A stretch of DNA of 64,000 nt from Corynebacterium sp. NML130628 (GCF_001875665.1 NZ_MLAL01000028.1:62001-126000); one strand, 5' to 3'. Numbered from the stretch's first letter, positions 17,518 to 27,179 are shown. The notes: generated by a model not told the origin, from the sequence alone. Numbers and translations: made by a program.

Positions 17518-19290
17518 CTACACCAAGACTCGAACACCCGCCTCTACTTGGCGGGTGACCCCGCGGGCGTCCAGGAATTCTAGTAGCGGGATGGCGACAC
17601 GCCGGGTCGTCTCAAGTACCTGGCGCGCATCAGTGGTGCGGAACGGCTGAGGCAAGTCCCGCAACCTCGCGGTGGCAATAGCAGCCGCGTCAGCAGCAAC
17701 AACGACACCGTCGCCAAGACGCAATACCCTGCCTGCCCTCTCGGCTGCTGCAAGCTCTTTCGTACCCAACCCGAGCTGCTCAAGGTCGCGCGCCTCGGGG
17801 GCCTGGAAGGGTTGATCACGAAGCCTCGCCTCCAGTTTTTGCACCGCGGGTTCAGCCGCCCCGAGGTCGACTTGGGCGGTACTGCAAACGTAACCGTCGC
17901 GAGTGTGTAGTTTCGCTGCGGCGACAGCGAGTGGCAGCAGCTTCGCGTCAGGCAGCTGCAAGGCTTCCACGGCCGCTCCGGTGGCCAATCCCACCGACAG
18001 GGGGTGCACCGCAAGGTGATCTTGCAAGGCCCGCAGCAGCGTTTCTTTCCACTCCATGACCTGCTGCGCGCGGATCCAGTACCCTGCAAATGCTACGTTG
18101 CCCTGCGGCGGCTGATCGGCCACATCAAATCCGAGGCTCGCCAACAGTTCCGGCCGGGCGGCCACTCTCCTAGCAATCTCCGCATTGATATCCGGCAGCG
18201 TTTCTAGCTGCGCTGAGCGCTTCCGTCCGTCACCACGCCGGGGAAGGGCGGGCGGGTCGACGTCGATAGCCTCTACCCCGCCGAGAATTTGCTGTGCTCC
18301 AGAGCCTCGCAGCACCAACCTGTCCCCGATGCTGAGTACCAGGGAATGTTCCAGGATAAGCCGGGCGTGTCCCGCACCGAACGGACGCACCTTCGCGCTG
18401 ACGCCCGCGGTACCGATGTGCACGACAACCTCCTGCGGCACATCGTTGAGTGCTGAACCATGGGCATGCCGCACATCAACCGCAGAGGTCGTGTGCCACT
18501 TCCCTGGTGTGTACAGGACCGCGCCACGCGATACTTCGTCGACGCTCACGCCCCGAAGGTTGAGCGCGACGCGCATTGTCGGCTTTGCTTCTTTCACCTC
18601 ACTGTCTTCCGACTGAATACCGCGCACGGTGACCTCGCGCTGACCCGTCTCAGCCTCGAGCATTAGCGTCTGACCGGGTGTGATCGTGCCGTTCGTGAGC
18701 GTCCCCGTAACAACGGTGCCTGCGCCTTTAATGTGAAACGCCCTGTCAACCCACATGCGTATCCGACCTGCAGGGTCCGCTGCGGGCTGGTGTCGCAACA
18801 TCGCCACGAGCGCGTTTCTGAGTTCTTCGACACCCTCGCCCGTCTTCGCAGAAACCTCAACAATGGGCCAATGTTCCATGCAGGAACCAGCTATATTCCG
18901 GCGGGTTTCTTCAACTACCGCCTGTCGACGCCCAGCTTCCGCTTTATCCGCCCTTGTCAAAGCGATGACGCCATGCTCGACGCCGAACGCGTTGATGGCA
19001 TCCCTGTGATCTAACGTTTGCTGCATCCACCCTTCGTCAGCGGCAACGACGAACAGGACATCCGTCACCGGCCCAACACCGGCGAGCATATTCGCGATGA
19101 AGCGCTCATGCCCCGGTACGTCCACAAAAGCGATGTCCTCGTCGTCAACGTTGGTCCACACGAATCCGAGGTCAATCGTCAGCCCTCGTTCTTTTTCTGC
19201 ATCCCACCGATCCGGTTCCATCCCGGTGAGCGCTTTGACCAGTGTGGACTTTCCATGGTCAACGTGGCCGGCTGTAGCAACAACAAACAC
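17518..19290 (-). CDS. selB: SelB, selenocysteine-specific elongation factor
   Basis: A 590-residue GTPase that brings Sec-tRNA(Sec) to UGA codons marked by a SECIS hairpin. The G1 loop 'A-G-H-V-D-H-G-K-S-T' is near the N-terminus, 'D-V-P-G-H-E-R-F' (G3) and 'T-R-A-D-K' (G4) follow, then two beta-barrel domains and a C-terminal half with winged-helix repeats that bind the SECIS. The start is taken as GTG 19288-19290 (V-F-V-V-A-T-A-G-H), with an AAAGGA site overlapping the end of selA; the upstream open frame lies inside selA. It is 7 bp downstream of selA and co-directional. Confidence 0.95.
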   Translation of the reverse strand: MFVVATAGHVDHGKSTLVKALTGMEPDRWDAEKERGLTIDLGFVWTNVDDEDIAFVDVPGHERFIANMLAGVGPVTDVLFVVAADEGWMQQTLDHRDAINAFGVEHGVIALTRADKAEAGRRQAVVEETRRNIAGSCMEHWPIVEVSAKTGEGVEELRNALVAMLRHQPAADPAGRIRMWVDRAFHIKGAGTVVTGTLTNGTITPGQTLMLEAETGQREVTVRGIQSEDSEVKEAKPTMRVALNLRGVSVDEVSRGAVLYTPGKWHTTSAVDVRHAHGSALNDVPQEVVVHIGTAGVSAKVRPFGAGHARLILEHSLVLSIGDRLVLRGSGAQQILGGVEAIDVDPPALPRRGDGRKRSAQLETLPDINAEIARRVAARPELLASLGFDVADQPPQGNVAFAGYWIRAQQVMEWKETLLRALQDHLAVHPLSVGLATGAAVEALQLPDAKLLPLAVAAAKLHTRDGYVCSTAQVDLGAAEPAVQKLEARLRDQPFQAPEARDLEQLGLGTKELAAAERAGRVLRLGDGVVVAADAAAIATARLRDLPQPFRTTDARQVLETTRRVAIPLLEFLDARGVTRQVEAGVRVLV

Positions 19291-19297
19291 GTGAGGA

Positions 19298-20587
19298 CTA
19301 ATCCTTTCCCTGGGCTTTTTGAATTGCGGTAGCAACTTCGTGGTCGCGCTCGGGTGGCACGCAACGCAAGTCAATAATCAGCTTGTCCTCGTGCACGCGT
19401 CCGAGAACAACCGGCGTACCTGTCCGAAGCGGGGCGGCAAGCGACTGGTCGAGTGCAACCGCCCATCCCGGCAGTGGGAAGCCCGGCGCGCCGCCGCCTC
19501 CAACGCGGCCGTCGTGTGGAATGACGTTGCCTCCAATTTTCGCTGCCAGCGCTTCTGCGCGGTCTTTGAGGACGTCAGGCTCCGCGTGCAGGTAGTCGTA
19601 GACGGGTGTGCTGGTGATATTCAGGCTCGCCTCCAGCGCTGCGAGGCGCAGCTTGTCGATGCGTACAGCGCGTGCCAACGGGTGTCGCTTCAGCTTCGCA
19701 ATTGCTTCCTTCGTACCGACCATGACGCCCGCCTGTGGGCCCCCGAGGAGTTTGTCGCCGGAAAACAGCACGACGTCCGCGCCCTCGCGCAAAGCCGTGG
19801 TGGCATCTGGCTCATCTGGCAGCAAAGGATCTGGGTGAAGCAGCCCTGAACCAATATCGGCAATCAGGGTGCACCCACGTGGACGAACGATATCGCGAAG
19901 CTGTCCGATGGTGGTTTCAGCAGTAAACCCGTGGACCCTGTAATTCGACGGGTGAACTTTGAGCACCGCGCCCGCGTTGTCGAGCGCCCGTTCGTAATCG
20001 AAGGGGTGCGTACGGTTTGTCGCGCCAACCTCGACGAGAGACACTCGTGCGCTTTCAATGAGCTCAGGTAGACGGAAGCCTGCCCCGATTTCGATGAGCT
20101 CGCCACGGGAGATGACGACGTCGCGTCCCTCAGCGAACGTTGCCACAGCTAGAAGCAACGCCGCTGCACCATTGTTGACTACAAGTGCATCCTCGGCAGC
20201 ACGACACGCTGCCAAAATCGCATCCGTGGCAGCCTTGCCCCTATCCCGGGATCGAACACCTGCTGCCAGATCCATCTCTACGTCGACGTACTGCGCGGCA
20301 TCCACCATCGCGTCTATTGCCTGCGGCGCAAGTGGCGCCCGGCCAATATTTGTGTGCACGACCACGCCAGTGGCATTAAGGACTGGTGTAAGAGACCCGG
20401 GGTGGCGTCGACAAGCTTGGAGAAACTCCGGGGTGACCTCTTCGGGGGAAATCTCGCCGTCGCGAGCGCGCTGTTGTAGCTTCCCTGCAACCGCCTTGAG
20501 CGCGTGTGGCGCCAGCGCGGTGTGCTCCTGCGCTGCAAGCACAAGCAGTGCGTCTGTGCGAGGGATTCGACGGCGAGGATCATTCAT
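19298..20587 (-). CDS. selA: SelA, L-seryl-tRNA(Sec) selenium transferase
   Basis: A 429-residue PLP enzyme that converts Ser-tRNA(Sec) to Sec-tRNA(Sec). 'V-L-F-S-G-D-K-L-L-G-G-P-Q-A-G' contains the PLP lysine, and 'N-A-T-G-V-V-V-H-T-N-I-G-R-A-P-L' is the conserved N-terminal block. The start is ATG 20585-20587 (M-N-D-P-R-R-R) with an AAGGGGAAG site. The longer open frame runs through the tRNA-Sec gene and is not coding. tRNA-Sec lies 29 bp upstream on the same strand, giving the order selC-selA-selB, probably one transcription unit. Confidence 0.95.
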   Translation of the reverse strand: MNDPRRRIPRTDALLVLAAQEHTALAPHALKAVAGKLQQRARDGEISPEEVTPEFLQACRRHPGSLTPVLNATGVVVHTNIGRAPLAPQAIDAMVDAAQYVDVEMDLAAGVRSRDRGKAATDAILAACRAAEDALVVNNGAAALLLAVATFAEGRDVVISRGELIEIGAGFRLPELIESARVSLVEVGATNRTHPFDYERALDNAGAVLKVHPSNYRVHGFTAETTIGQLRDIVRPRGCTLIADIGSGLLHPDPLLPDEPDATTALREGADVVLFSGDKLLGGPQAGVMVGTKEAIAKLKRHPLARAVRIDKLRLAALEASLNITSTPVYDYLHAEPDVLKDRAEALAAKIGGNVIPHDGRVGGGGAPGFPLPGWAVALDQSLAAPLRTGTPVVLGRVHEDKLIIDLRCVPPERDHEVATAIQKAQGKD

Positions 20588-20616
20588 GTGCTTCCCCTTA
20601 CAACAACACAACGTTT

Positions 20617-20711
20617 TGGCGGAGACGGACAGGAATCGAACCTGCCAAGCCGAGATGCTCGACCTCACCAGTTTTGAAGACTGGGGTGACCACCAGGACA
20701 CGTACGCCTCC
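20617..20711 (-). tRNA. selC: tRNA-Sec (anticodon UCA)
   Basis: The 95-nt minus-strand sequence starts GGAGGCG and ends CGTCTCC-G-CCA, forming the acceptor stem (one G-U pair) with an encoded CCA. The anticodon loop is CTTCAAA between CCAGT and ACTGG, giving anticodon TCA, which reads UGA. The long variable arm (GAGGTCGAGCATCTCGGCTT region) and T arm with TTCGATT are typical of tRNA-Sec. Length, anticodon and the neighbours selA, selB and selD make the identification firm. Its 5' end is only 24 bp from the divergent selD start. Confidence 0.97.
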
Positions 20712-20735
20712 AAAAAGCAACGCTACCATGTAGGT

Positions 20736-21725
20736 ATGACTCCCGATAATTCTAAGATTCGATTGACCCAGTACGCATCTGGCGGCGGATGCGCGTGCAA
20801 GATTCCCCCCGGCGAGCTGGAAGAGGCCGTAAAAGGACTCGTCGGCTTCGCTGACCCAAACGTAATTGTTGGCCTCGACGACGGCGACGACGCCTCAGCG
20901 ATTCACGTCCGCGACGACCTCGCGGTCATCTCCACCGCCGACTTCTTCACCCCCGTCTGCGATGACGCCTACACCTGGGGCAAAATCGCAGCCGTCAACG
21001 CACTTTCCGACGTTTACGCGATGGGCGGCACCCCAATCACCGCCATCAACCTGCTCGCGTGGCCACGCGACGTCCTCCCAGCGGAACTCATCCGCGACGT
21101 ACTCCACGGCGGCATGGACGCGGCCACCGCAGCAGGCATCAGCGTGACTGGCGGGCACTCGATCACCGCGCCTGAGCCGATTTACGGTATGGCTGCCACC
21201 GGAATCGTGAACCCAGCCAAGCTCATGCGAAACGACGCCGCCGAAGCCGGACTGCCCATCACCTTGACCAAGCCGATTGGCTCAGGTCTGCTGAACAACC
21301 GTCACAAGGCGACCGGCGACGTCTTCCCGCAAGCCATTGAGGTCATGACCACACTGAACAAGGAAGCCTCGGACAAGGCCGTCGCCGCAGGCGTAAAGGC
21401 CGCAACCGACGTCACCGGATTTGGCCTACTCGGGCACCTGTTTAAGATGGCACGCGCCTCCGGTATCGACGCCGTCATCGACCACACCAAGGTTCCTTTC
21501 ATCGACGGCGCTCGCGAAACGCTCGAGGCCGGATACATCCCTGGCGGTTCGAAGCGCAACCTCGACTGGGTCCGCCCCAATGTCGATTCCGACCTGGACG
21601 GCGATGAACTGCTGCTCCTTGCAGACGCCCAGACCTCAGGCGGGCTGCTCGTCATTGGAGAGATCCCAGGCTACCCCGTCATCGGCGAAACCGTCGCCGG
21701 CACCGGCCGTGTTCAGGTGAAATAG
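20736..21725 (+). CDS. selD: SelD, selenophosphate synthetase (cysteine form)
   Basis: A 329-residue enzyme making selenophosphate from selenide and ATP. The N-terminal loop 'S-G-G-G-C-A-C-K-I' carries catalytic Cys (TGC, not TGA) and Lys. 'G-L-D-D-G-D-D-A' and 'T-A-D-F-F-T-P' bind ATP and Mg. The start is ATG 20736; a TACCAT box (20724-20729) ends 6 bases before it and no good ribosome site exists, so a leaderless mRNA is likely. The much longer open frame upstream is antisense to tRNA-Sec and selA. A strong terminator follows at 21737. Confidence 0.95.
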   Translation: MTPDNSKIRLTQYASGGGCACKIPPGELEEAVKGLVGFADPNVIVGLDDGDDASAIHVRDDLAVISTADFFTPVCDDAYTWGKIAAVNALSDVYAMGGTPITAINLLAWPRDVLPAELIRDVLHGGMDAATAAGISVTGGHSITAPEPIYGMAATGIVNPAKLMRNDAAEAGLPITLTKPIGSGLLNNRHKATGDVFPQAIEVMTTLNKEASDKAVAAGVKAATDVTGFGLLGHLFKMARASGIDAVIDHTKVPFIDGARETLEAGYIPGGSKRNLDWVRPNVDSDLDGDELLLLADAQTSGGLLVIGEIPGYPVIGETVAGTGRVQVK

Positions 21726-21736
21726 CTAGCAATAAC

Positions 21737-21778
21737 AAAGCTGCCCCTCCACCAAGACGTTGGTGGAGGGGCAGCTTT
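21737..21778. terminator. bidirectional terminator between selD and the formate dehydrogenase operon
   Basis: AAAGCTGCCCCTCCACCAA (21737-21755) pairs perfectly with 21760-21778 across a GACG loop: a 19-bp stem with A and T flanks suitable for both strands. It sits between the convergent stops of selD (21725) and the NrfD-like gene (21807). Confidence 0.93.
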
Positions 21779-21806
21779 CATCTTCGCGCCTTCGTGCCGC
21801 TAGAGG

Positions 21807-22901
21807 CTACGCGGTTGTGATACCGTCATCGACCTTGCCAGCTTCACGGCGCTTCCTCAGACGCTCCCGCTGCGGTTCAACGACATACTTCGGATCCTCA
21901 GTGGACTGCTTACCAGCTTCGAGCACCGCAAAACGTGTCAGGCAGGAACCTGCCATCAACGCAATCCCCGAAACCCCGGCGAGCACACGGCTCTTCTTGC
22001 TGAACAGCGCACCGACACCGCCAACAGCCAAGCAAATCTCAGAAGCCTTGAAGAGCTTACCCGCCTTACCTGTAGAGAACGCTTCCTTCGAAACGTCGTC
22101 CAACTGGCACGTCATGTATGCCGTTGCTGCGACGTCAGCGGCCGCACCAGCAACACCGAGCGCGCGCGGTACTGCAGCGTTCTCCGTGGAGGTTGCGAGC
22201 ATGCCCATGCCGCCCGTCGCGGCGGTCGCGGAGGATACGAACACAAACGGGAGGTTCTTCCCGGCCTCCTGCCATGCAGGAACCGACGTGTTGCCGATCA
22301 ACACCGCGGTGTACGCCGCGAGTGGCGAAGCAAGCACGCCGCCGGCAATGCCAGCCGGAGTTGCTGCGAACTCAAAAAGCGAACGCAACGGGCTCGGCAG
22401 TGGCAGTGTCTTACCCGTCAGTCCATCGAGTTCCGGCAGAGCTGCTAGGCCCTGCAACGAAGCGAACGAACCCAACAGCCAGGAGCCGACGCTCATCGGT
22501 GAGGACAGCTTGAACACGCGGAACATGTTCAGCAGCCGCTCCGGACGCCCGAGGTCGAGGACCAAGCAGCCAGAGCCCACCGTGGCAGCAGCCAGCGAAG
22601 TGATTCGCATGTTGCGGCGGAGTTCCTTGTTGCCTGTCGCATCAGCACCCACTGCCAGCAAGGATGCCCCGCCTGCGAGGCCGCCGAGGAAGAAGTAGAC
22701 ACCAATCGGCCACTCCCATGGTGGGAACTTCACAATCGGCTTGCCGTAGTAGGAGTCAAAGTGCTCGAAGTCCGCCTCCGGCACCATCAGCTCCTCACCG
22801 CGACGCTTCTTAGGACCGCGCGGGCGATCGCCTTCCGCTACATCCCGCCGCCGCGGACGACGCGGCTCCTGTGGTGGGCGGTAGCTATCAAACTCAGCCA
22901 T
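21807..22901 (-). CDS. formate dehydrogenase membrane subunit, NrfD/PsrC family
   Basis: A 364-residue membrane protein. The first 50 residues are basic and hydrophilic. Then come 'F-P-P-W-E-W-P-I-G-V-Y-F-F-L-G-G-L-A-G-G' (typical first membrane segment of NrfD/polysulfide reductase anchors) and about seven more hydrophobic segments, with 'L-D-L-G-R-P-E-R' between helices 2 and 3. It anchors the dehydrogenase and passes electrons to menaquinone; NrfD proteins carry no haem. The ATG directly abuts the fdhB stop codon, so the two are translationally coupled. Confidence 0.88.
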   Translation of the reverse strand: MAEFDSYRPPQEPRRPRRRDVAEGDRPRGPKKRRGEELMVPEADFEHFDSYYGKPIVKFPPWEWPIGVYFFLGGLAGGASLLAVGADATGNKELRRNMRITSLAAATVGSGCLVLDLGRPERLLNMFRVFKLSSPMSVGSWLLGSFASLQGLAALPELDGLTGKTLPLPSPLRSLFEFAATPAGIAGGVLASPLAAYTAVLIGNTSVPAWQEAGKNLPFVFVSSATAATGGMGMLATSTENAAVPRALGVAGAAADVAATAYMTCQLDDVSKEAFSTGKAGKLFKASEICLAVGGVGALFSKKSRVLAGVSGIALMAGSCLTRFAVLEAGKQSTEDPKYVVEPQRERLRKRREAGKVDDGITTA

Positions 22902-23903
22902 TTACTTCCTACCTCCGATCAGGACCGCGGCTGCAATAGTGCCAACCATTCCGGCTGCGGCGATAACGCCACGCTTCGCAAGCTCCGGCAGGTTTGCCGT
23001 CGGAACCACTGGGTCTGGCGGAAGGCCATAGACCTCCGGCGCGTCGAGAAGCAGGAAAATGGATCCCGTTCCACCCACGCCGTCGTTCTCGTTTGCGCCG
23101 TAAAGGCGCGCTTCCGTCATGCCTTGCGCGTGCAGCTCCTTGACGCGTGCCTTCGCAAGCGCGAGCATCTCGTCATACGTGCCGTACTTGATCGAGGTTG
23201 TCGGGCAGGTCTTAGCACATGCCGGCTGTTCGCCGACCTGGAGACGGTCAAAGCACATGGTGCACTTCTGCGCGACACCGATGTTCTTAATCGGAGCGCT
23301 CTCACCTGGTGTAAAGTCCTCGCCAGTGCCGGAGCGCTCGTTGCGTTTGCGCACACCACCGTCGCTGCGACGCTCGATAACGCCGAACGGGCAACCGGCC
23401 ACACAAGTGCCACAGCCATTGCACACATCGTCCTGTACGACGACGGTGCCGTGCTCGGTGCGGAACAACGCACCAGTTGGGCACACATCCAAGCAGCCTG
23501 CGTTGGTGCAGTGCTTACACACGTCGGAGGACATTAACCAGCGGAAGTCCGGGGTATCCGGAAGTACGGCACGGGTCGAGGTTTCCTCCGCCGGCTTCAC
23601 GCTCGGCATCCCAAGCCCAACGAGCTTGGCGCCCTCCTCGCGAGCCTGCAGGATACGCTCCTCGCCCTGCTCGATGAACGCCACGTGGCGCCACGTGTCC
23701 GCGTTCAGTGAGCCCGTGTTGTCGTAGGAGTTACCCGACAACTTGTAGCCGTCCTGCGGGTTTCGGTTCCACTCTTTACATGCAACCTCACACGCCTTAC
23801 AGCCAATACATATCGACGTATCTGTGAAGAAAGCCTTGCGGGCCTCCTTCTCGTACCCGATGTTGGCTGGGGATTCGGTGATCTGGTTCTTTGTCTTCAT
23901 CAT
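22902..23903 (-). CDS. fdhB: formate dehydrogenase iron-sulfur (beta) subunit
   Basis: A roughly 333-residue ferredoxin-like electron-transfer subunit. Four cysteine clusters are visible: 'C-I-G-C-K-A-C-E-V-A-C-K-E-W', 'C-K-H-C-T-N-A-G-C-L-D-V-C-P', 'C-N-G-C-G-T-C-V-A-G-C-P' and 'C-T-M-C-F-D-R' followed by 'A-C-A-K-T-C-P'. Together they should hold four [4Fe-4S] clusters. A hydrophobic stretch close to the C-terminus ('A-A-A-G-M-V-G-T-I-A-A-A-V-L-I') may tether it to the membrane. ATG 23903 has an AAGGA site 9 bases upstream, overlapping the end of fdhA. It links the selenium/molybdenum subunit to the NrfD anchor. Confidence 0.93.
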   Translation of the reverse strand: MMKTKNQITESPANIGYEKEARKAFFTDTSICIGCKACEVACKEWNRNPQDGYKLSGNSYDNTGSLNADTWRHVAFIEQGEERILQAREEGAKLVGLGMPSVKPAEETSTRAVLPDTPDFRWLMSSDVCKHCTNAGCLDVCPTGALFRTEHGTVVVQDDVCNGCGTCVAGCPFGVIERRSDGGVRKRNERSGTGEDFTPGESAPIKNIGVAQKCTMCFDRLQVGEQPACAKTCPTTSIKYGTYDEMLALAKARVKELHAQGMTEARLYGANENDGVGGTGSIFLLLDAPEVYGLPPDPVVPTANLPELAKRGVIAAAGMVGTIAAAVLIGGRK

Positions 23904-23909
23904 CAAAAC

Positions 23910-26900
23910 CTATCCTTCCCCGTCCGCCATGTTCTTCTTCGTCGAATCATGCTTCGCCGCCTCGGTGTCACCGAGCTGCTCACCAACGATGACGTCTTTC
24001 GACTCGTCGGTCAGCTTGGTACCGGTGTCCTCCGTCAGGCGCGCACGACGCTGGTATTCGCGCACCAGCTTCATGCGGTCTTCACCACGCGGACGTCGGC
24101 CCGGGCGGATGTCCACCGCAGAAACCTTCGACGCCTGAATGTTGACGTTCGGGTCCAGCATGATGCCAAGCAGATCGTTCGGACCATCGCCTTCAACCTC
24201 GGCGTACGAACCGGCGCCGAAGTGGTACGGCATACCGATCTGCTGGAACTCGTGCCCATCAATGACCAGTGTCTTCATACGCTCGGTGACCAGCACACGT
24301 GCCTCGATAGCGTTACGCGGCGAGATGATCGTCGCCCAGTCGCCGTTCTTCAGCCCAACAGCTTCCGCCAGCTTATGCGAAACCTCGCAGAACAACTCCG
24401 GCTGCAGCTCTGCCAGGAATGGCAGGCTTCGCGTCATCGAACCGGACGTGTACGCCTCGGTCAAACGGTAGGTGTTCAGCATGTACGGGTACACGCCCAC
24501 GCCGGGTTCACCGAAGTTCGGCGCCGAAAGGTTGTCCTCTCCACGCATCACGATTCGCGACGGCGACTGCTGCTGCTTGTACAGCGGGTTCGCAAACGGG
24601 GACTCCTGCGGCTCATAGTGCGTCGGCATCGGCCCATCAACCATTCCGGTTGGGGCAAACAGCCACGCCTTTCCGTCAGCCTGCATGATGAACGCGTCGT
24701 CACCAGCAAGGGCTGCAGGGCCAACCGCGTCGCGCTCTGGCTTGAAACCAGGGGCCCGGTTGACCGGGAAGTCCACAACGTCGTCGGACTCCCACAGCTC
24801 CTTGTCCTCGTTCCACCAAACCAGCTTCTTGCGCTCCGACCATGGCTTGCCATCCGGATCCGCAGAAGCACGGTTGTAGAGCACGCGACGGTTCATCGGC
24901 CATGCCCAGCCCCACTCCAACGCCATTGCGTTCTGTTCCTGGCCTGGGCGCTTGTTCGCCGAACGGTTGACGTCGTCGGCGTATACACCACAGTAAATCC
25001 AGCAACCAGATGAGGTGGAACCGTCTGCCTTGAGATCCGCGAACTTGTCCACGAGCTGTCCCTTACGCGGCCCCTCGAGGTAGTAGCCGTTGATCTCCTT
25101 CAGGACTGACTCCGGCAGAATCTCACCGTGCTCATCGCACTCGTAGTCCCAGGTGATCTTCTGCAGCGGCAGGTCTCGCGGGTCAGTCGAATTCTTAACT
25201 CGTTCCTTCAGGCGAAGGCCCAAGTCGTAGAAGAACTCAAGGTCGCTCTCTACATCGCCCGGAGCGTCCTTGGCCTTGAAGCGCCACTGCAGCACGCGCG
25301 AAGTCTGGGTAAACGTGCCAGCCTTCTCAACGTGGTTCGCTGCTGGGAAGAGGAACACCTCCGTGTCGATCTCCTCCGGCGATATCTCACCAGACTGCAC
25401 CTCTGGCGAATCCTTCCAGAACGTCGCTGTCTCGATCTCAGAGAAGTCACGGACGACGAGCCACTTCAGCTTGGTCAGCGCCATACGCTGAATGCGACCG
25501 TTCGACTGCGCAACGGCAGGGTTTTGGCCGAAGACGAAGTAGCCGTCGACAAGCCCCTGGTTCATCAGCTGCAGCGTGTGGTACGTCGAGTGAGCACCAG
25601 TCAACCGTGGCATGAGATCCATGCCCCAGTTGTTCTCCTCGGTCGCGGCGTCGCCCCAGTATGCCTTCATCAGCGACACTGCGTAGGTGTCGCCGGTCTG
25701 CCAGAAGCCCTTCTGATCACGCTTCGACACTGCTGCCAAGTACTCGTCCCACGTCTGGTGCGTGGACTGCGGCATCGGCAGGTAGCCAGGCAGGATGTGG
25801 AACAGCGTCGGAACGTCCGTCGAGCCCTGAATCGATGCGTGACCACGCAGCGCCATAATGCCCGAGCCTGGACGGCCGATGTTGCCCATCAGCGTCTGCA
25901 GAATCGCACACGTACGGATGAACTGCGCACCCAACGTGTGCTGAGTCCAGCCAAGCGCGTACGCGAAACAGGTGGTGCGATCGCGGCCAGAGTTCTCCGC
26001 AATCGAGTTCGCAAGGTAGTAGAAGTCCTCTTCGGAAATACCACACGACTCAGCGACAACCTGCGGGGTGTAGCGGGAGTAGTGGCGCTTCAGAATCTGG
26101 AACACAGTTCGCGGATCCTGAAGAGTTTCGTCCTTCTCCACGTCCCACGAGGTCTGCGCATCCCACTTCTTTCGTACCTGCCACGACTCGTTGGAGTAGC
26201 CACCCGTTTCAGGGTCGTATCCAGAGAACAGACCTTCGAGGTCCTCCGTGTCCTGGAACTCCTCACTGATCAGCGTCGAAGCGTTCGTAAACGCCTTAAC
26301 GTAGTCCTCGAAGTACAGGTTGTTTTCCAACACGTAGTTGATGACAGCACCCAACAGGATGATGTCGGTACCACCACGAATCGGGATGTGCTTATGCGCC
26401 ATCGCCGACGTACGCGTGAATCGAGGGTCAACGTGGATGATTCTTGCACCACGTGCCTTCGCTTCCATGACCCACTGGAACCCAACTGGGTGCGCTTCGG
26501 CCATGTTCGACCCTTGGATGACAATGCAGTCCGCATTTGCCATGTCCTGCAGTGGCTGGGTCGCTCCACCGCGTCCAAACGAGGATCCCAAACTGGGAAC
26601 CGTGGAGGAGTGTCATATACGAGCTTGGTTTTCTACCTGCACCGCGCCCGCTGCAGTCCACAGCTTCTTAATCAGGTAGTTTTCCTCATTGTCCATCGCG
26701 GCGCCGCCCAGGCCTGCGATGCCCATGGTTCGACGCACTGGGCGTCCCTTGTCGTCAAAATCCTGCCAGCCGTTTTCACGAGCTTCCAGGAAGCGATCGA
26801 CGACCATCTCCATGGCGGTTTCTCGGTCAAGCTTGACCCATTCCTTCGAGCGTGGCGCTCGGTAGAGAATGTCGGTCACGCGGTTTTCAGCGTTGACAAG

Positions 26901-27179
26901 CTGCTCGGATGCCGCACCCTTCGGGCACAGACGCCCACGCGAGTGCGGGGAATCCGGGTCGCCTTCAATTTGAATGACCTTATTATCTTTTACATATACG
27001 CGCTGGCCACAGCCGACGGCACAGTACGGACACACGCTCTTAACGACGCGGTCCGCTTCTACGATGCGGCCTTCCATTTCTTGACTGCGCGCGGATTCGG
27101 TGTTTTCGCCTCGGGCGAAGGCGTCACCACCGCGTATCTGGCGCACAACCGGCCAATTTAGGGGACTAAAACGAGACAT
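23910..27179 (-). CDS. fdhA: formate dehydrogenase alpha subunit, selenocysteine-containing (UGA at 26613-26615)
   Basis: Two open frames, separated only by an in-frame TGA at 26615-26613, together encode one molybdopterin formate dehydrogenase of about 1089 residues. The N-terminal part has the [4Fe-4S] motif 'C-P-Y-C-A-V-G-C' and 'R-L-C-P-K-G'. The junction reads N-Q-A-R-I-(U)-H-S-S-T-V, matching the known R-V/I-U-H active site of selenium formate dehydrogenases, placing Sec at about residue 189. Downstream blocks include 'N-P-A-V-A-Q-S-N' and 'H-V-E-K-A-G-T-F-T'. ATG 27179 (M-S-R-F-S-P-L-N-W) is chosen from the family's usual N-terminus; TATTGT lies 7 bases upstream, so it may be leaderless. 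No twin-arginine signal is seen. Conventional gene callers would split or truncate it. Confidence 0.93.
26583..26615 (-). promoter_or_regulatory. bSECIS element and Sec UGA codon of fdhA
   Basis: On the coding strand, UGA (26615-26613) is followed by 11 nt and then GGUUCCCA-GUU-UGGGAUCC (26601-26583), an 8-position stem with one U-U mismatch and a small apical loop. The 11-nt spacing and the position of the mismatched U match the layout of the E. coli fdhF/fdnG SECIS recognised by SelB. Confidence 0.85.

Noticed and set aside
20058-20735. Upstream extension of the selD frame by more than 220 codons
   Set aside because: It lies antisense to selA and through the tRNA-Sec gene; selenophosphate synthetases start at the chosen ATG.
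25128-27161. A 677-codon open frame on the plus strand opposite fdhA
   Set aside because: It runs antisense to the well-supported formate dehydrogenase gene and its translation (Arg/Val/Leu-rich, no motifs) looks like a codon-bias shadow.
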